Assembly: GCF_932274485.2 (NCBI RefSeq)
Contig: NC_065883.2
Coordinates: 14,940,222-15,004,221 of the forward strand
Length of the DNA: 64,000 nt
Direction of reading: 5' to 3'
Source: Patella vulgata
Lineage: Eukaryota; Mollusca; Gastropoda; Patellidae
Below, one piece after another: positions 1-11,871 of the stretch. A program made the translations under genes and the position numbers. Below the pieces are notes generated by a model that worked only from the letters and a program-made list of their open reading frames with translations, was not told the origin of the DNA and ran no database searches. Positions within the stretch are counted from its first letter, which is position 1; every line of letters starts with the position of its first letter.

Positions 1-83
1 TCTTTAAGTAACTATCCAATTATGTGCCTCACTCAAGCCTGTCACATAATACTCCACTGTCATGGCTACCGAGATAACAGTCA

Positions 84-392
84 TATTTAAGATACATGTA
101 AATATATGCACCCAAAAACCCCCTTTCCGTACATATTATAGACGCGGTTTTCCCTTGTCCAGTGACGCAGGGTGGAGAACCTGACAGGGGAAAGGCGTCT
201 TGTCATTCGGATAGGACAAAATAGAAGCGTGAACACATTGACGTGCACGTAAATGAACCAGTGGCAGTTGGAATTCAAAATAAAAGAGGCCGTTGGGCAA
301 CATTTCCATAATAGCACACTGCATTGCATATGCCCGTCTTCATTAGGACAGTTGGTGTAGAAAATTAGGACGCTAAACCCCATTTCTATTCA
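84..392 (+). repeat. Degraded SINE-B copy
   Basis: Matches the body of the SINE family called SINE-B here (best copies at 38966-39337 and 62303-62677), in the opposite orientation to those. It ends in the family's 3' tail, GCTAAACCCCATTTC. The tRNA-like head is missing and many bases have changed, so it is an old, truncated copy. Confidence 0.7.
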
Positions 393-630
393 GTTCAATT
401 CCGTGCATATTATATAATACAAAAAGATTAATGGTGAGTTTCAACTGCAAATCCTTTTAATATGCACAGTCATTTACAGCCACTTGAGTCGGTTATCAAT
501 ATAAATTATCATCTCGTCAAATGTTTTTGTAGGATTGTGTAATAAATCACGTCTTTTATATCATTATAAGATTATATATGTGAGGCATGGAGGTGGTAAA
601 CCTGATCGCTAATATAATTTGTTATCACCC

Positions 631-729
631 CAGGGGCGGATCCAGGATTAAAATTGGAAAAATGGAAAGCTGTAGATGCCATTTCTGACTATTTCGCCCC
701 AGCCCCCTAACGACCCCTGGATCCGCACA
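631..729. repeat. Small inverted-repeat element
   Basis: The motif GCGGATCCAGG near 635 recurs inverted near 715-726 around a roughly 70-bp centre. CAGGGGCGGATCCA-type ends are common on short nonautonomous DNA transposons (hAT-like MITEs). Family assignment is an inference. Confidence 0.45.
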
Positions 730-1466
730 AGCAGTCTTACTCAGCCGTTTGTGAAATCCGTTCAAATTTTCTATATGGTGATTCGCATATTTTAAAAAAA
801 TAATCTAAGTGAGATCCGTGAACCGAAACAAAAAAAACCCCCATCAAACGGCATTATAAATAATTTACTCCCGTGAATGGATAGATGTTAAATAATGATA
901 CGCTTAAGTAAACCTAATAATAAGATAAATAATAGATATACCATACACATCAAAAACATAAAATAAACAACAACACCATATAGGCCTGTGATATTAAACA
1001 TTGCATCATTATCTCTCACTTTAACCTTGAAAACAATTCCATTAGTGCTAAGGAGATTAAGCGAGGTGATTTATCAACTTAAAGGGGTGTTATAAGATGC
1101 ATTCTCGTGAAAGTATTTTTCTGGTGGTTATTTCCAATAAAAGTATGGCAAATTTGGTATATTATATGGAAAGTACAGACGCCCAATCTTACTAGAAAAA
1201 TACTGGCTTACCAGAAAAAACAGCCATGGGGCAAGCACTGCGCAAAAATAACTAAATGGCAACCAAACAGGTTATTGTCTGCCAGGTTGACTTAGAGAGC
1301 GGTTTTTATTTCTTGATCGAATTTTTGGGAACATTGAGGGGTCTAAACAGGAAATAGGCCTCAATATGTATGATACATGGACAGTAAGTAATGACAAATA
1401 CATTGTAAAAAATGAGCCCTCTCTCAGTCAAGTTAGGTGACAAAGATGGCTTTTAAATTAGATTGT

Positions 1467-1720
1467 TGTGGGATAGCTCAGTGGTAGAGCGCTGGACCGG
1501 CAACTGCGAGGCGAATGGGTGCCGTCATGGGTTCGATTCCCGTATGGGTTAGGAAACGTTAGACCCACGGCCCGTGCTTTCTGTGGGGGGATCTGTAAAG
1601 AACCCTCACCTCCCGATAACCCTAAACATTACCTTAACCCACAATCCACATATGATGTCATTTGTGCTATAGATCTCTTTGATCTAGCGTTCGTGTTTTT
1701 TATAGCTTGGGGTATCTGAA
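1467..1720 (+). repeat. tRNA-derived SINE (third family) or tRNA relic
   Basis: A tRNA-like head carries an A-box-like TAGCTCAGTGGTAGAGCG (about 1474-1491) and a B-box-like GGTTCGATTCC (about 1530-1540). The 3' side does not pair with the 5' side to make an acceptor stem, and the A-to-B spacing is long, so this is not a working tRNA gene. Roughly 180 bp of unrelated body follows; its end is uncertain. It differs from the two abundant SINE families of the window. Confidence 0.55.
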
Positions 1721-2802
1721 GCAAATTTTGACATTTAATTAGTTTGAATATGTTTTTAGTCCAAATATATCACCAAATCACACAGTTTGTACGCGGGAAG
1801 GTATCTTTAAGGCAAAAACAACCCGAGATCAAAACAGAAGTACATGTACACGTATAGCTGACGTACATTACTGATGTTGGATTCAACTGCGTAATTAAGT
1901 CGAATTTTCGAGTGACGAACTCCGAAATGATTTAACACCAAAGTTCGTTTCCCCCTTTTCCCCCTCAAAAAATGACGCAACTATTGCTTTTGAAATATCC
2001 CAATCTACGATTTAGTATCTTGTATCACTGCCGGATTAACCTTTTAGGGGCCGGGGGCACGTCAAAATGGGAGGAGGTGGTGGGGGGCTGCATTAAGAAA
2101 AAAAGCGTAGCTCCTACTGCAACCAAGCCACCTGAAAATTAAATTAGATTTAAGGCATTCTGAGGTATTTTCGGGTCGAGTAAAATAACTTAAATGAAAT
2201 AGATAGATTGAACTTTTTTTTTCAATCGGACATAATGTATTTCAATCGAGGTACGAATCCCAGCAAGTCACTTTTAAATTCAACCACTAATGTATGAAAG
2301 ATCTCACATTTCCTGACGAACCAGCGGAGTTCAAGCCAATGACATAATTTCCCACGGACTGCCACGAAGCCCTTTTTGGTTCAGTCACTCAGTGCAACAC
2401 TTTATCCCGTCCCTCTTTCTAATTATACAAACTGAAAAAATAGCAAATTATATAGAGTTAAAAGTCTTATTTGATCAGATTTTCTGCCATGCTATCTTAC
2501 GTGGATTGCGCGTGAATAGAATTCTTCATAGACAGTGACATTTCAATCAATTTTTTTAATATTTCAACTGCCATGGGATGTATTCTATGCATTACCGTTG
2601 TATACCTGAAGAACGAATGGACACATTTTGTTGCTACTTGACCCAACGACTTCCCTTGAACTCTTTCCTGATACTTGAGCGTAGCGAAATATTTGAGAAT
2701 GTAATACCCTTCCTTCCATAACCCCACCTCCACATCCGTACCCCGACTCCCATTGATTATCAGGGGATCTAGTATATGGCCAGCAGATAGTCTATAAGTT
2801 TA

Positions 2803-3090
2803 TGTGAGCCATGGTAGTTCAGTAAATGAGATGTTGGTTCGATCCTTGTCCAGCGCCCCCACCCCCTTCCTTTGTCAGTGGCGCAGTACTGGGGACCTGG
2901 CAACGAACAACATATCAATATTCTTTCGAACGGGACGAAAATTCCAGGTCCGGTCTACACCTTGGCGTGCACAAAAAAAAAACCTCTGCCAGTTGGAATT
3001 CGATATATAAGAGTAAGCCGTAGAGGCGCTGTACGGACAAAATTTACCTGATAGTAGGATATTAAACCCCATTTCATTTCATTTCTATAA
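2803..3090 (+). repeat. SINE-B copy, truncated head
   Basis: Starts with a tRNA-like piece (GCCATGGTAGTTCAGTAAAT... then GGTTCGATCC), continues with the SINE-B body and ends in ATTAAACCCCATTTCATTTC. It is moderately diverged from the younger copies, with an internal deletion in the head. Confidence 0.7.
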
Positions 3091-3421
3091 GCTATGTACT
3101 CGTAAGAGTATGTGCGATCCTTTTAAATGTGCCAAGTTTTTCTATTCTATATTTCTATTATCATATATAAAAGCAAATACATTATGTTTACTATATAAAG
3201 AAATGGTTTTTCACATTTCTGATGCAATCATATATAAACTAAGTGTCTTATATATACGTGTCTTTTATTCAGGTCTTACAGATTTTGGTACAATATTAAA
3301 ATGTCACCCAAATGAATTCTAAAATAAAGCATATAATTTATAGTTTTATCACTTTATTTATATTTGTGTCAAATAAATCTATATATTAACCATATACAAA
3401 CTGATTTTTTATGGGTGTGAT

Positions 3422-3583
3422 CAAGGGTGGATCTATATTGGGGGGGCGGCGCACTTTAGAACCGGATTCTTGTCTCAGATCACAGGAAATGGCTTTTCCA
3501 GGCTTCAAGTTTTCGAAATTATCCGGGGAGGCCACCTGGACCCCCCCCCCCCGCCCTATCTATGTTCTCTGGATCGGCCCTTG
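3422..3583. repeat. hAT-like MITE with C/G-rich core
   Basis: CAAGGGTGGATCTA at the left end is matched inverted by GGATCGGCCCTTG at the right end. The interior contains a G-rich run and a 15-base C-rich run. It resembles the 631-729 element and is probably nonautonomous; no protein is encoded. Confidence 0.45.
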
Positions 3584-4544
3584 GTGACGGACAATGAATA
3601 GAATATGCCCCTTTTCATATTATATGCCAGTGACATTTACAGCCAGGAGCTTCATTTAGATTGTTGAGAATCTATGATTATAGATATAGTGACGTATCAA
3701 ACAGAGGGCATCACCACCTGCAATATTCGATTGATTAATTTCTATTGTATAACAATGTCCAAAAAAAATATGACAACCGTGTGTAACGTACCTGGTTAGT
3801 GTAGAAAAGTATAGGACGTTAAACCCCATCTTATGTAATGTACCGGGTGGTAATTGATGTAACATGTTTCTAGAAAAAAAACGTCGTACAATCATTACAA
3901 TTAAAACTGATGGCAAGATGTCTGATCAACCATTTTAATATTCAATATGAACTTTCTGACGCAACATTTCGTCATGTTATGGTACTTCTTTATGACGAAA
4001 TCACATGACAGTTAACAATTTTCATTCCCTTCGGCTTCTACAATACAAAGGAAATTTTTGCTTTGATGGTAACGGGAATCAAATATCAGTTTTATATTAT
4101 AAATTCTGAAACTTGTATTCTGCGTATTATTTTATACACAGAATTCAATTTACAAATTTACTTTGGGTCGTGTTATGACCAACTGCAACAAGATCGCGCT
4201 ATTCGATCAGAAACCATCATGCCCCTTCTGGTAAACTGTTTATTGTGGTAGAATACAAATGTGCTAGCTGTGTACTTCCCAAATAAACGTGAGAGAAGTG
4301 ACACTAAGTGTTCTAGAAATAATAAAAGTCAGACATTGAACCGTGAGGTTTGTACAACACTATAGTTACTCTGGTAGCCAAATATTAATAGTTAAAGGTT
4401 GAACTATCCCGTCTTGTAACGATTGGAGCAAAAGCTATAAAATCCGGCATATTTAAAGCTCCGTGATATTAGAATGCAAGTTAAATATATAATATAGGAC
4501 CATACACAATCAAATGTCATCAAACAAACGGAAAGGAGTTGTTG

Positions 4545-4788
4545 GCGGAGAAGTTCCCTGTGGTTTTCCAGCGTAGTATCCCTTGTCAGACAGGGTGGAG
4601 GGTCTGGCAAGGAACGGTGTCTGGATGACACGAAAGAAAACAGGTCTCGTGCACACAACGTGTGCACGTAAAAGAATAATAGGCGGAAACGCCGCTGTTA
4701 GGCAACATTTCCCTCATAGCCCACTGCATGGCGTACATGACTGCCTTGGTGAACAACAGTGGGACGTTAAACTCATTTAATTTCTCAA
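4545..4788 (+). repeat. Degraded SINE-B copy
   Basis: Body and 3' end (GGGACGTTAAACTCATTT) of SINE-B on the plus strand, without a clear tRNA head. Small open frames on both strands here are shadows of the repeat. Confidence 0.7.
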
Positions 4789-4802
4789 GGTTCTGGCCAA
4801 TT

Positions 4803-5093
4803 TAAACATACATTATACAGAGCTTAATCTGCCTATTGCAGGTCTTTCATTAGGCCTGAAATGTTATCTAAATTATTAATTAGACATTAATTAACTTATC
4901 CAGACCAAAATCAACATCTCATCGCTAGCCTGCGATATTTACTGGATTAGGATCCGATTTGCTACTCAACTTTCATTCATGATTAAATCATGAAGTGGAT
5001 AATCGAGAGTATGTTTTTTATCGTATCGACTTTAGCAATGAAGATCGAGGTTAGGTCTAAAATTCAATCGCTATATTCTCGGTTATAGTTGCC
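4803..5093 (-). repeat. MITE family M1, partial
   Basis: Begins ACATACATTATACAGAGCTTAATCTGCC and follows the M1 sequence seen at 25165-25478, 40019-40372 and 42212-42605, in reverse. The far end is missing. M1 is a roughly 350-390 bp noncoding repeat whose two ends both read ACATTATG...AAGAGCT when viewed inward, so it behaves like a nonautonomous DNA transposon. Confidence 0.65.
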
Positions 5094-5567
5094 AGATTTT
5101 TATCTAATCTCCCATAATGTATCTTTAAATATACCTCGGTTTCTATTGATTTCACACCACCATTTCAATTTGCTTCAGCAAATATGGTATTCGTACAAGC
5201 CGGTCCATAATAAGAACAGTCTTTGTATATTTCAACGTTTGAAATATACGTCAACGGTCTGGCATTTAATGACTCGTCGGGCATCATATTATTCCGGAAA
5301 CAAATGACAAATGGCCGGAATATTCTTGTTATAACCACTGCTCTTTTCCCATCGTGTCTTGTTATGAAAGAGAATACAAAACGTATGTTCAAGCAAAATT
5401 TATTGAACTTCACAAAATAGCGTATCAACTTTTCACTTGATGGTTCTCGGGATAAAAATTCAATACCAGCGACATCGTTATTTTGTGTGAAAGTATCTCA
5501 CGTATCAGTTGTACAATGAGTGGTATAACGGGTTCGGATTTCCAACTGTAAGTAGCAATCTCAAAAC

Positions 5568-5585
5568 GGGGGGGGGGGGGGGGGG
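5568..5585 (+). repeat. G homopolymer (about 18 G)
   Basis: An uninterrupted run of about 18 G bases in otherwise AT-rich DNA. The exact length should be treated as uncertain, since such runs are error-prone in sequencing. Confidence 0.85.
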
Positions 5586-5744
5586 AATGAATCGGCTTAA
5601 CCATTGCCGGTCGAATCAATATATACAAAATCAGCTCATTGTAAGTTAAAAAAGAATAAGTCACATGTCTGACCTCGTGGATTCTCCGGGATCTTGTTTC
5701 CTTCCACCGCCATATTGAAATTAAAGCACGGCTTTATTAGTTCC

Positions 5745-6012
5745 AAACAAGCCTGGAAATAAGGCACCTGTCACTGACAATGTCAGGCACAGATTCAGGC
5801 TTTGCCAGGCACTAAACCTCTGGTGCCTGTCATTTTGTCCGGCGCTGATTTGTCTTTTTTATTGATATTATTAATACATGTCCAGCACTAAGTTGAAAAT
5901 GTCAGGTACTTTTTCATTAGTGCCTGACATTTTGTCAGGTACACGTAAAACAGTTATTTCAAGGCCTGGTACCAAGATGACCTAGTTATGTTGAGTGGAC
6001 GTTAAAACCCAG
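5745..6012. repeat. Dispersed repeat M3 with TGTCAGGCAC motifs
   Basis: Repeats of the words TGCCTGTCA, TTTTGTCC and TGTCAGG in both orientations. Related blocks lie at about 31825-31990, 42640-42770 and 43118-43170. The block ends next to GGACGTTAAAACCCAGTTT, a SINE 3'-tail fragment. No coding capacity; element class not determined. Confidence 0.5.
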
Positions 6013-7328
6013 TTTTCTTTCTCGTCAATAAATAAACTAGATACAAGTTTTAAGTGATAACATTTAATGTTTAATCTTGTCAACATAATACATATCATAT
6101 AATAATTAATACAGAAAGAATTCAAACACATATAAAATATTATAAAAACCTTAAAAAAAACAGCCGTACTTCAACTTGAAGTGAAAAATAAAACCCCTGT
6201 ATATGGTATATCTTACCAAAACAAAAACTCATAATTATTGTATCTCAAATTTCACGTGATAACGATTTCACAATACTGAGAAATACACAATCTTCTTCGT
6301 GACAATCCTTTCATTAACCGTTCGGTAAACATCGTCAATTTTCCGACCTTGACTTTTTAAATAACGATCAATGTCACAACAGAGTAAAATCTTGCAATAG
6401 ATATGAACAATAGATTTATATCAAAAATTACACATAGATGATAAATAAATAAAGGTGTGGATAATGGTCAACACGAGGAACACACAATCTTCATCAAGCT
6501 GTTGTTATTAGTTCTTAAAGCACCTCTACGTCATAGAGAGGCAATCTGGGACATGCATTCAAAAGAATGGTTTACACGTACACGAGCGACAGTATTGAGA
6601 ACCCGTTATAATTAAACAAGTCACAAAAAGATATAACGTTTGGTGCCGTACAAAAAAAAATCGTGGTTATTGGGGAAATTAGCATTTAAGGCTAACAAGA
6701 ATGTAATTATACACGACATCAACATATTAGGGCAAAAGTTAAAATTTCAATTTAGATATCGGCACAAAGACAAATACTGGTATTCAAATTAACAAGTTCA
6801 ATGGTTTATTATGCATCCTATTTCAATTAATAGATTAATTGTAGCTGAAAATCTTTGTTATCTTGCATGAACAAATGTGCACAATAATTAACCTAAAATT
6901 TATTACACAATAGACTTATAAAGCCTAAACCATCGCTTTAATAAACACACGTCCTGTCAAAAACCTATACGATAATGTTTTTCATGATGATAATACAAGT
7001 TTCTAACATCACTTGATTCCAAGATGAGTTTCATCTAATCTACATATAGAACTATTAGAATGTTGTTAATAGTTAGTTCATATTAAAGAATTTTGAATCA
7101 TACAATAACCAAAACCACGCCTTTGGAACCCAAACCAACGATATGTATTCAACATAAAAACGTTCATACTACACCATAATGGAACCCTAATAATATTCTA
7201 TATATTAGTCTATAAATAATGAGTCAATTTTTAATTATAAATTAAAAAAAATGTCTGCATAAATTTATAGCTAAGGTTATCCATTAACGTCAATGGGGAG
7301 TCTAGTTTCAACTCCAGTGTAGACAAAG

Positions 7329-7413
7329 TTCCAAAGGGTAGGCCTACACATCCAACCATCCAGTCTTTTGTGTTCCAAAGGGTAGGCCTACACATCCGAC
7401 CATCCAGTCTTTT
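7329..7413. repeat. 44-bp tandem duplication
   Basis: Two near-identical 44-bp units beginning TTCCAAAGGGTAGGCCTACA at 7329 and 7373, differing at about two positions. It lies less than 70 bp past the stop codon of the bZIP gene, so it is probably in that gene's 3' untranslated region. Confidence 0.85.
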
Positions 7414-7476
7414 TTGTTGTTTTTCTTTTTAGCTATCTGAGAACAGTTTCGATTACCTTTTGCCACAGGAAGGTTT

Positions 7477-9992
7477 TCATGATACGACCATCTGGTTAGA
7501 CACCGACATCGTACTCTGTTCTTGTCTTGCACTAGCGGTTCCACAACCCGGAACTACCGCCATATTGCCATTGACCTGATCACCATGTTTATTGAGATGC
7601 CAACAATGCATCTGGGCATTTTGCTCCATATTAGCATTGTTGTTATTATCATTATTTCGGACAGGCCATGGCACAGAATGAAAACAGTTTCTTAAAAATG
7701 TCTCAACGCACACTTTTTCATGTTCCAACTTTGCAACTTGTTCTTGTAATCGTTTCTGTTGTTCTTCCAAATCAGTTACAACCTGTAAAATAAAAAACAT
7801 AATCATAAACAATTTGTCCAGTATTCTTTTTAATTCAAATACACATATGCATCCTGCACCAAAGTATGTGGAAGGGAGGAATTTATGCAAATCTGCATTT
7901 CTAATCTCCATGCTGAAAGCTCTGATTTACCAGTCGTCCGTATATAGCACTGCAAAAATTGAATTTACATAAACAGTTTCCAGCATAAAGATCTGTTGGT
8001 TAAATATGAATTGCAAGTCAACAATTATGTTTTTGCAAACTCCATGATGAAAGCTTTTGATTAACCTTTCGCATGTTTATGCCATTTAAAAACCAGTAGA
8101 CCATGAATTTTCGTTCGACTTCCAACAAATTCTTTTTTTTTTGTTTGAACAATTCAATGACGCACGAACCGTGAGTTTATGTCGACAGAAACGGACGATT
8201 AACCCAGTATCCAGTACAAGTCAAAGCCGATCAATAACCTTGCAGGTATAATACAAATAGTCGTACGCGCTAAACAAAACATTTCACGCAACAGCGCAGA
8301 GATATTATCGATACGAAGCGTTAAACGATTTTACCTGGCCTTGCACTGAAAACTAAATAGGTCCGGTTGCAAGAGCTGAATTAATATTTCAGATTGATCC
8401 CAGTTCAAGTTTTACACGGATGCTGTGCAACAGTGCAACAGAGGCATACTGAAAAGCAGGGCCACGGAAAGTATCAAAATTTCCCTCTTTATGGCATTAC
8501 ATAATGTTTGTGGCTTACCTTGTCTTGATTTTGTGTCTCTTCTCGTTTGCGTTGTCGATAAGCTTGAGCTGATAATTTGTTTCTTTCTCTTCGTCTTTCC
8601 TTTCTTCTCTGAACTACCTGGAGACAACAAACATTTGGCTAAATTAATATTTTGGAATTAAAAATAAAGCTTTCTCCGGTAAGGTTAGGACGAAAATCCG
8701 GGGCTCTGTCATAATTGGGCGTATAAGTGACTAATCTTATTAACATCTTGTTTTAATTGAAGTATATAACTTTGTTCATTTTTGGCAGTACCGTTTTTTA
8801 AGCAGTTTCAAGTACTTTATTGTATTGTATATAAAACGCATTTCCAATCTCTAGAAAAAAATAATAGGGACTAATAACATTTTGCTATGGTAAAGGTATC
8901 AACATTTTATTCGAAAATATTGTTATACTTTTGAACCAACAGTAAAAGAATTCAATTGCGCACCTTTTTTTACAAGAAAAGTATTAGTATATTAAATATA
9001 TATATTCAAAGTTTAGCCTAAAAAATTAAGCGTTGACCTGTGCTCACAGTCATAGCCACACCTGAATTAATCACAAAAAAGGTAGAGTCACAGACAGTGG
9101 GTGGGTTTAATTTAATAACGCAACCATAAAACTATGCATTAATAGTTACGGGAAAAACCATGACCTTTAAATAGAAATCACTACTTCAGCGCGTGCAAGA
9201 AATATTTCCGTCGGTTTTTCGGTCAATTTTTCTTTTTCTTCGTGTTTCAAATTAACTCTACACAGCTAATCAAAATTTGATCTATAAACAAAATTGGAAT
9301 TGTAGAGATCTAGATCTTATTTTAAACCCGTGATTTCAAAACCCGCACTAATTAATAAAGTTTTGTATTTTTTAGTTCATTTACATAATTGACCGAAAAA
9401 GTCGTTCAACAGTGAATTGTCTGCCCTTTGTTCTATTTATAGTAACCTATTCATATCATGAATCAGCTGTGCAACTTGCGCAATAAAATACCGTTTGTTG
9501 GGTCGATTTGTTGGGGATACCGAAAAATACATAAAACATAGATATAAGCAACAACAGAATGTTGCATATTTCATTTTAATAAATGAAGAAATAACCAATC
9601 TTTTCAAAGCTCTATGATCAATAAAATGACGAACGGACCGACTAGAACAAAGCTTGCCGCAAAAGCGATCTTTTTTTACGTGCCATTGCTCACAGCTGAT
9701 CGAGAATATGTCGTAATGACCTTACCTCTGCACGCCGCTCATCCATGGGAATGCTTGATTGTCCGCCAGAACAAGAAGAAAGGCTATCTCCGTCAGAATC
9801 ACAGGACATGTCTGTTTCCGATTGACATCTCGGGGGAGATGTTATGGGGTAATCACCATGTACCGTTAAATTAGGTTGAACTTGAAGTGCTTGGGTTGCG
9901 CGGCGAGCTTGGTCGCTGTCAATAATTTCACTAGCTTTATGCCTCTCAATATAGCCTGGTAAGGAGTAAGGTTTACACAAAACACGAACCAT
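7477..9992 (-). CDS. bZIP transcription factor, ATF3/JDP2/Fos-like
   Basis: Three coding exons on the minus strand: 9726-9992, 8519-8617 and 7477-7782, all joined in phase 0 with GTAAG donors and CAG acceptors, giving 223 residues. The middle exon encodes the basic region, RRRERNKLSAQAYRQRKR (about residues 97-114), which fits the bZIP signature with Asn102 and Arg110 in place. The last exon starts the zipper, with L127, L134, L141 and V148 at heptad spacing and a Fos/ATF3-like end (EKVCVETFLRNCF). The N-terminal 89 residues are rich in Ser and Asp; the C-terminal tail is Asn/Gln/His-rich. Expected role: nuclear, dimeric DNA-binding regulator of CRE/AP-1-like sites, often stress-induced in this family. 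The start is the first Met of the first exon; extra 5' noncoding exons cannot be excluded. The exact subfamily is uncertain. Confidence 0.85.
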
Positions 9993-10189
9993 TTTGGTTT
10001 AAAACTCAAATACTTTTCCTGGATATGTAAAAATATCTATATTCCGTTTACACGCACCGATCAGCTGAGCGAGGTTAACTTGCCAAGTACAAGAATCGTA
10101 ATAAGCAACAAACACACAGCTAGCCCATTTAACCAATCCAAAGCTTGCGTCAGCCTGACCCTTGACCTAATCATGAATATGTAGTAGGA

Positions 10190-10274
10190 TGACGTATTGC
10201 GTATATTCTAGATGGGTCGCTATGATGAAATGTCACAACCGAATGTCAGTAACGGTATATTTAGTGCTGACGTG
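10190..10274. promoter_or_regulatory. CRE-like half sites upstream of the bZIP gene
   Basis: TGACGTA at 10190-10196 and TGACGTG at 10268-10274 lie about 200-280 bp upstream of the start codon of the bZIP gene. TGACG is the half site bound by ATF/CREB-type bZIP factors, and ATF3-type genes are known to regulate themselves. A promoter function here is an inference; two 7-mers can occur by chance. Confidence 0.3.
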
Positions 10275-10852
10275 TTCTATGCTGATTACAGAGAACGTGG
10301 AAATACAGTTTAACTATTTTAGTCACTGACTGTTTGGGAACTATTTAGGATTATTATGAAATAAATCATAAAAGGTAGCCAACGTTTCATTTACTAAAAT
10401 CGCAACTGGATTTCGACATTAGCGTCATATAGCGTACTACAACAATGCACTGTGAATCTATTTATCCTATCGATATACAATATACGGGTTTCCTAATTTA
10501 CGTTTTAGACTTTAGAAAAAATAGTTTTATAAGGAAAAAGAGTATCGAAATGAATTTGGAATTGTACGCGAAAATCTAATGCTCTGCTAAAATGCGCCTC
10601 ATGCAGGTGGTTCCACTCACTCCCAAACTGCACCCTGGCCTCAAAACCATTGCCCCTTCGTCTTCGAGCTTAACGCTGCCACTGGCATTGTAGTGTCTTT
10701 CTCCAATATCTTAACGTTTTAGCCAATCTCTGGTAGTTTAACTCCAATGTGATGTGTTTAACATAATACAGGTTTCAAATGTAAATAAACTTCATAAAAA
10801 AAACTGAAACTTGCATATATATGATCCTCCTTGCCCAACGGGGGGAGGGGGC

Positions 10853-11034
10853 AGATCTAAATATTAAGGCCACCTGCCGATTTCGTCAAGGTCACGAGCA
10901 CGTGATTGTTGCCGAGTATTGTGAGTTAGGGTTAGGTCTGTATTCTTTGGGTACTTAGGGTTAGGGTTATCGCTAGCCCTGTTTACCTCTCGTGACCTTG
11001 ACGAAATCGTCAGGTGGCCTTAACATTTAGATCT
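10853..11034. repeat. Palindromic MITE with 46-bp arms
   Basis: Arms 10853-10898 and 10989-11034 are inverted copies of each other with only about two mismatches (outer end AGATCTAAATRTTAAGGCCA). The 90-bp centre contains TTAGGGTTAG and TTAGGGTTAGGG words. It has no coding capacity and would fold as a long hairpin, so it is likely a recently mobile nonautonomous element. Confidence 0.8.
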
Positions 11035-11654
11035 AACCCATAAGGGGGCGGATTCTGTTTCATTGTTTCTTACTTTGACAAATATTTGCTGTTGATAACA
11101 AAGTCCTACATTTGATAATATGTCCTGTCATTGTTTTTGACTACGTGAATTAAATCACACTAGTTGTAGCTTACATTATTATTGATAAAACTCATATCAC
11201 CCATGAATAGTTTACTCTTATATTGTCAGACATGAGTAGTTTACTCCAGGGACGGACTGTGCCACGGACCCCTGGGCTACACCCCCCCCCCCCTATATTT
11301 ACTCTGATATTGTTAATAGTGTTATACGGGAGCTAAAAAACACAAAACATTTATATAAAAAAAAAAAATGGTTTGCACTCATACAGCACGACGTTTCGAC
11401 ACGTGTTCTCGTATCGTTTCCAGTGATTGTTGTCCATATAAATTGTGTTGTGTTTTTATTGTGCTCAATCGCTAAATGCCAATAAAGGATTATATATTCG
11501 GACATAACATGAAGAACCACAAATGCCAGAAAATAAATAATTATTTTGCTATATTAAATGAGAAATATTGCAAAGGATTAACTGAACAATTGCTTAAAGA
11601 AATGCGACAAAGAAAAAAGTGGAATACTTAACAAATATGTAAATACTGCATGCA

Positions 11655-11871
11655 GAGAGAGAGATACAGAGAGAGAGAGAGAGAGAGAGATGGGGTTTAA
11701 CCTCCACTCGACACATTTCGGGTCTAACTTATGGTTCAATTTAATATCAATAATTCGCTTGCGCGTAGGGGTCTTTAGCAGTGGGAGGAAACCGGGGGAC
11801 CCGGAGAAAACCCACGAGGTTGCACAGGCGACCCTACCACTTGTCACGTACAACCGAGGAATCGAAACCAT
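11655..11871 (-). repeat. SINE-A copy, head truncated
   Basis: Starts with a GA-rich run (the CT-rich 3' tail seen from the minus strand), then GGGGTTTAACCTCCACTCGACACA and the SINE-A body up to the B-box region (GAGGAATCGAAACC). The tRNA head is lost. Confidence 0.8.

Larger units (their letters stand above)
1..7476. other. Gene-free, repeat-rich flank
   Basis: No exon chain with splice sites and no recognisable protein was found in this stretch. The longest open frames are under 100 codons and most fall inside degraded SINE copies. It holds old SINEs, hAT-like and other inverted-repeat elements, a G homopolymer and AT-rich single-copy-looking DNA. From about 6000 to 7300 I see nothing but AT-rich sequence, part of which may be 3' untranslated region of the bZIP gene to the right. 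Confidence 0.6.

Noticed and set aside
1467-1552. Functional tRNA gene
   Set aside because: A- and B-box-like words are present, but the ends do not pair as an acceptor stem and the spacing is too long; a SINE head or tRNA relic is more likely.
2497-2733. 78-codon minus-strand open frame as a gene
   Set aside because: No family resemblance, no neighbouring exons, and length expected by chance in this much DNA.
10920-10975. Internal telomere tract
   Set aside because: Only a few TTAGGG units, enclosed by the arms of a palindromic element; too short and interrupted to be a telomere relic by itself.
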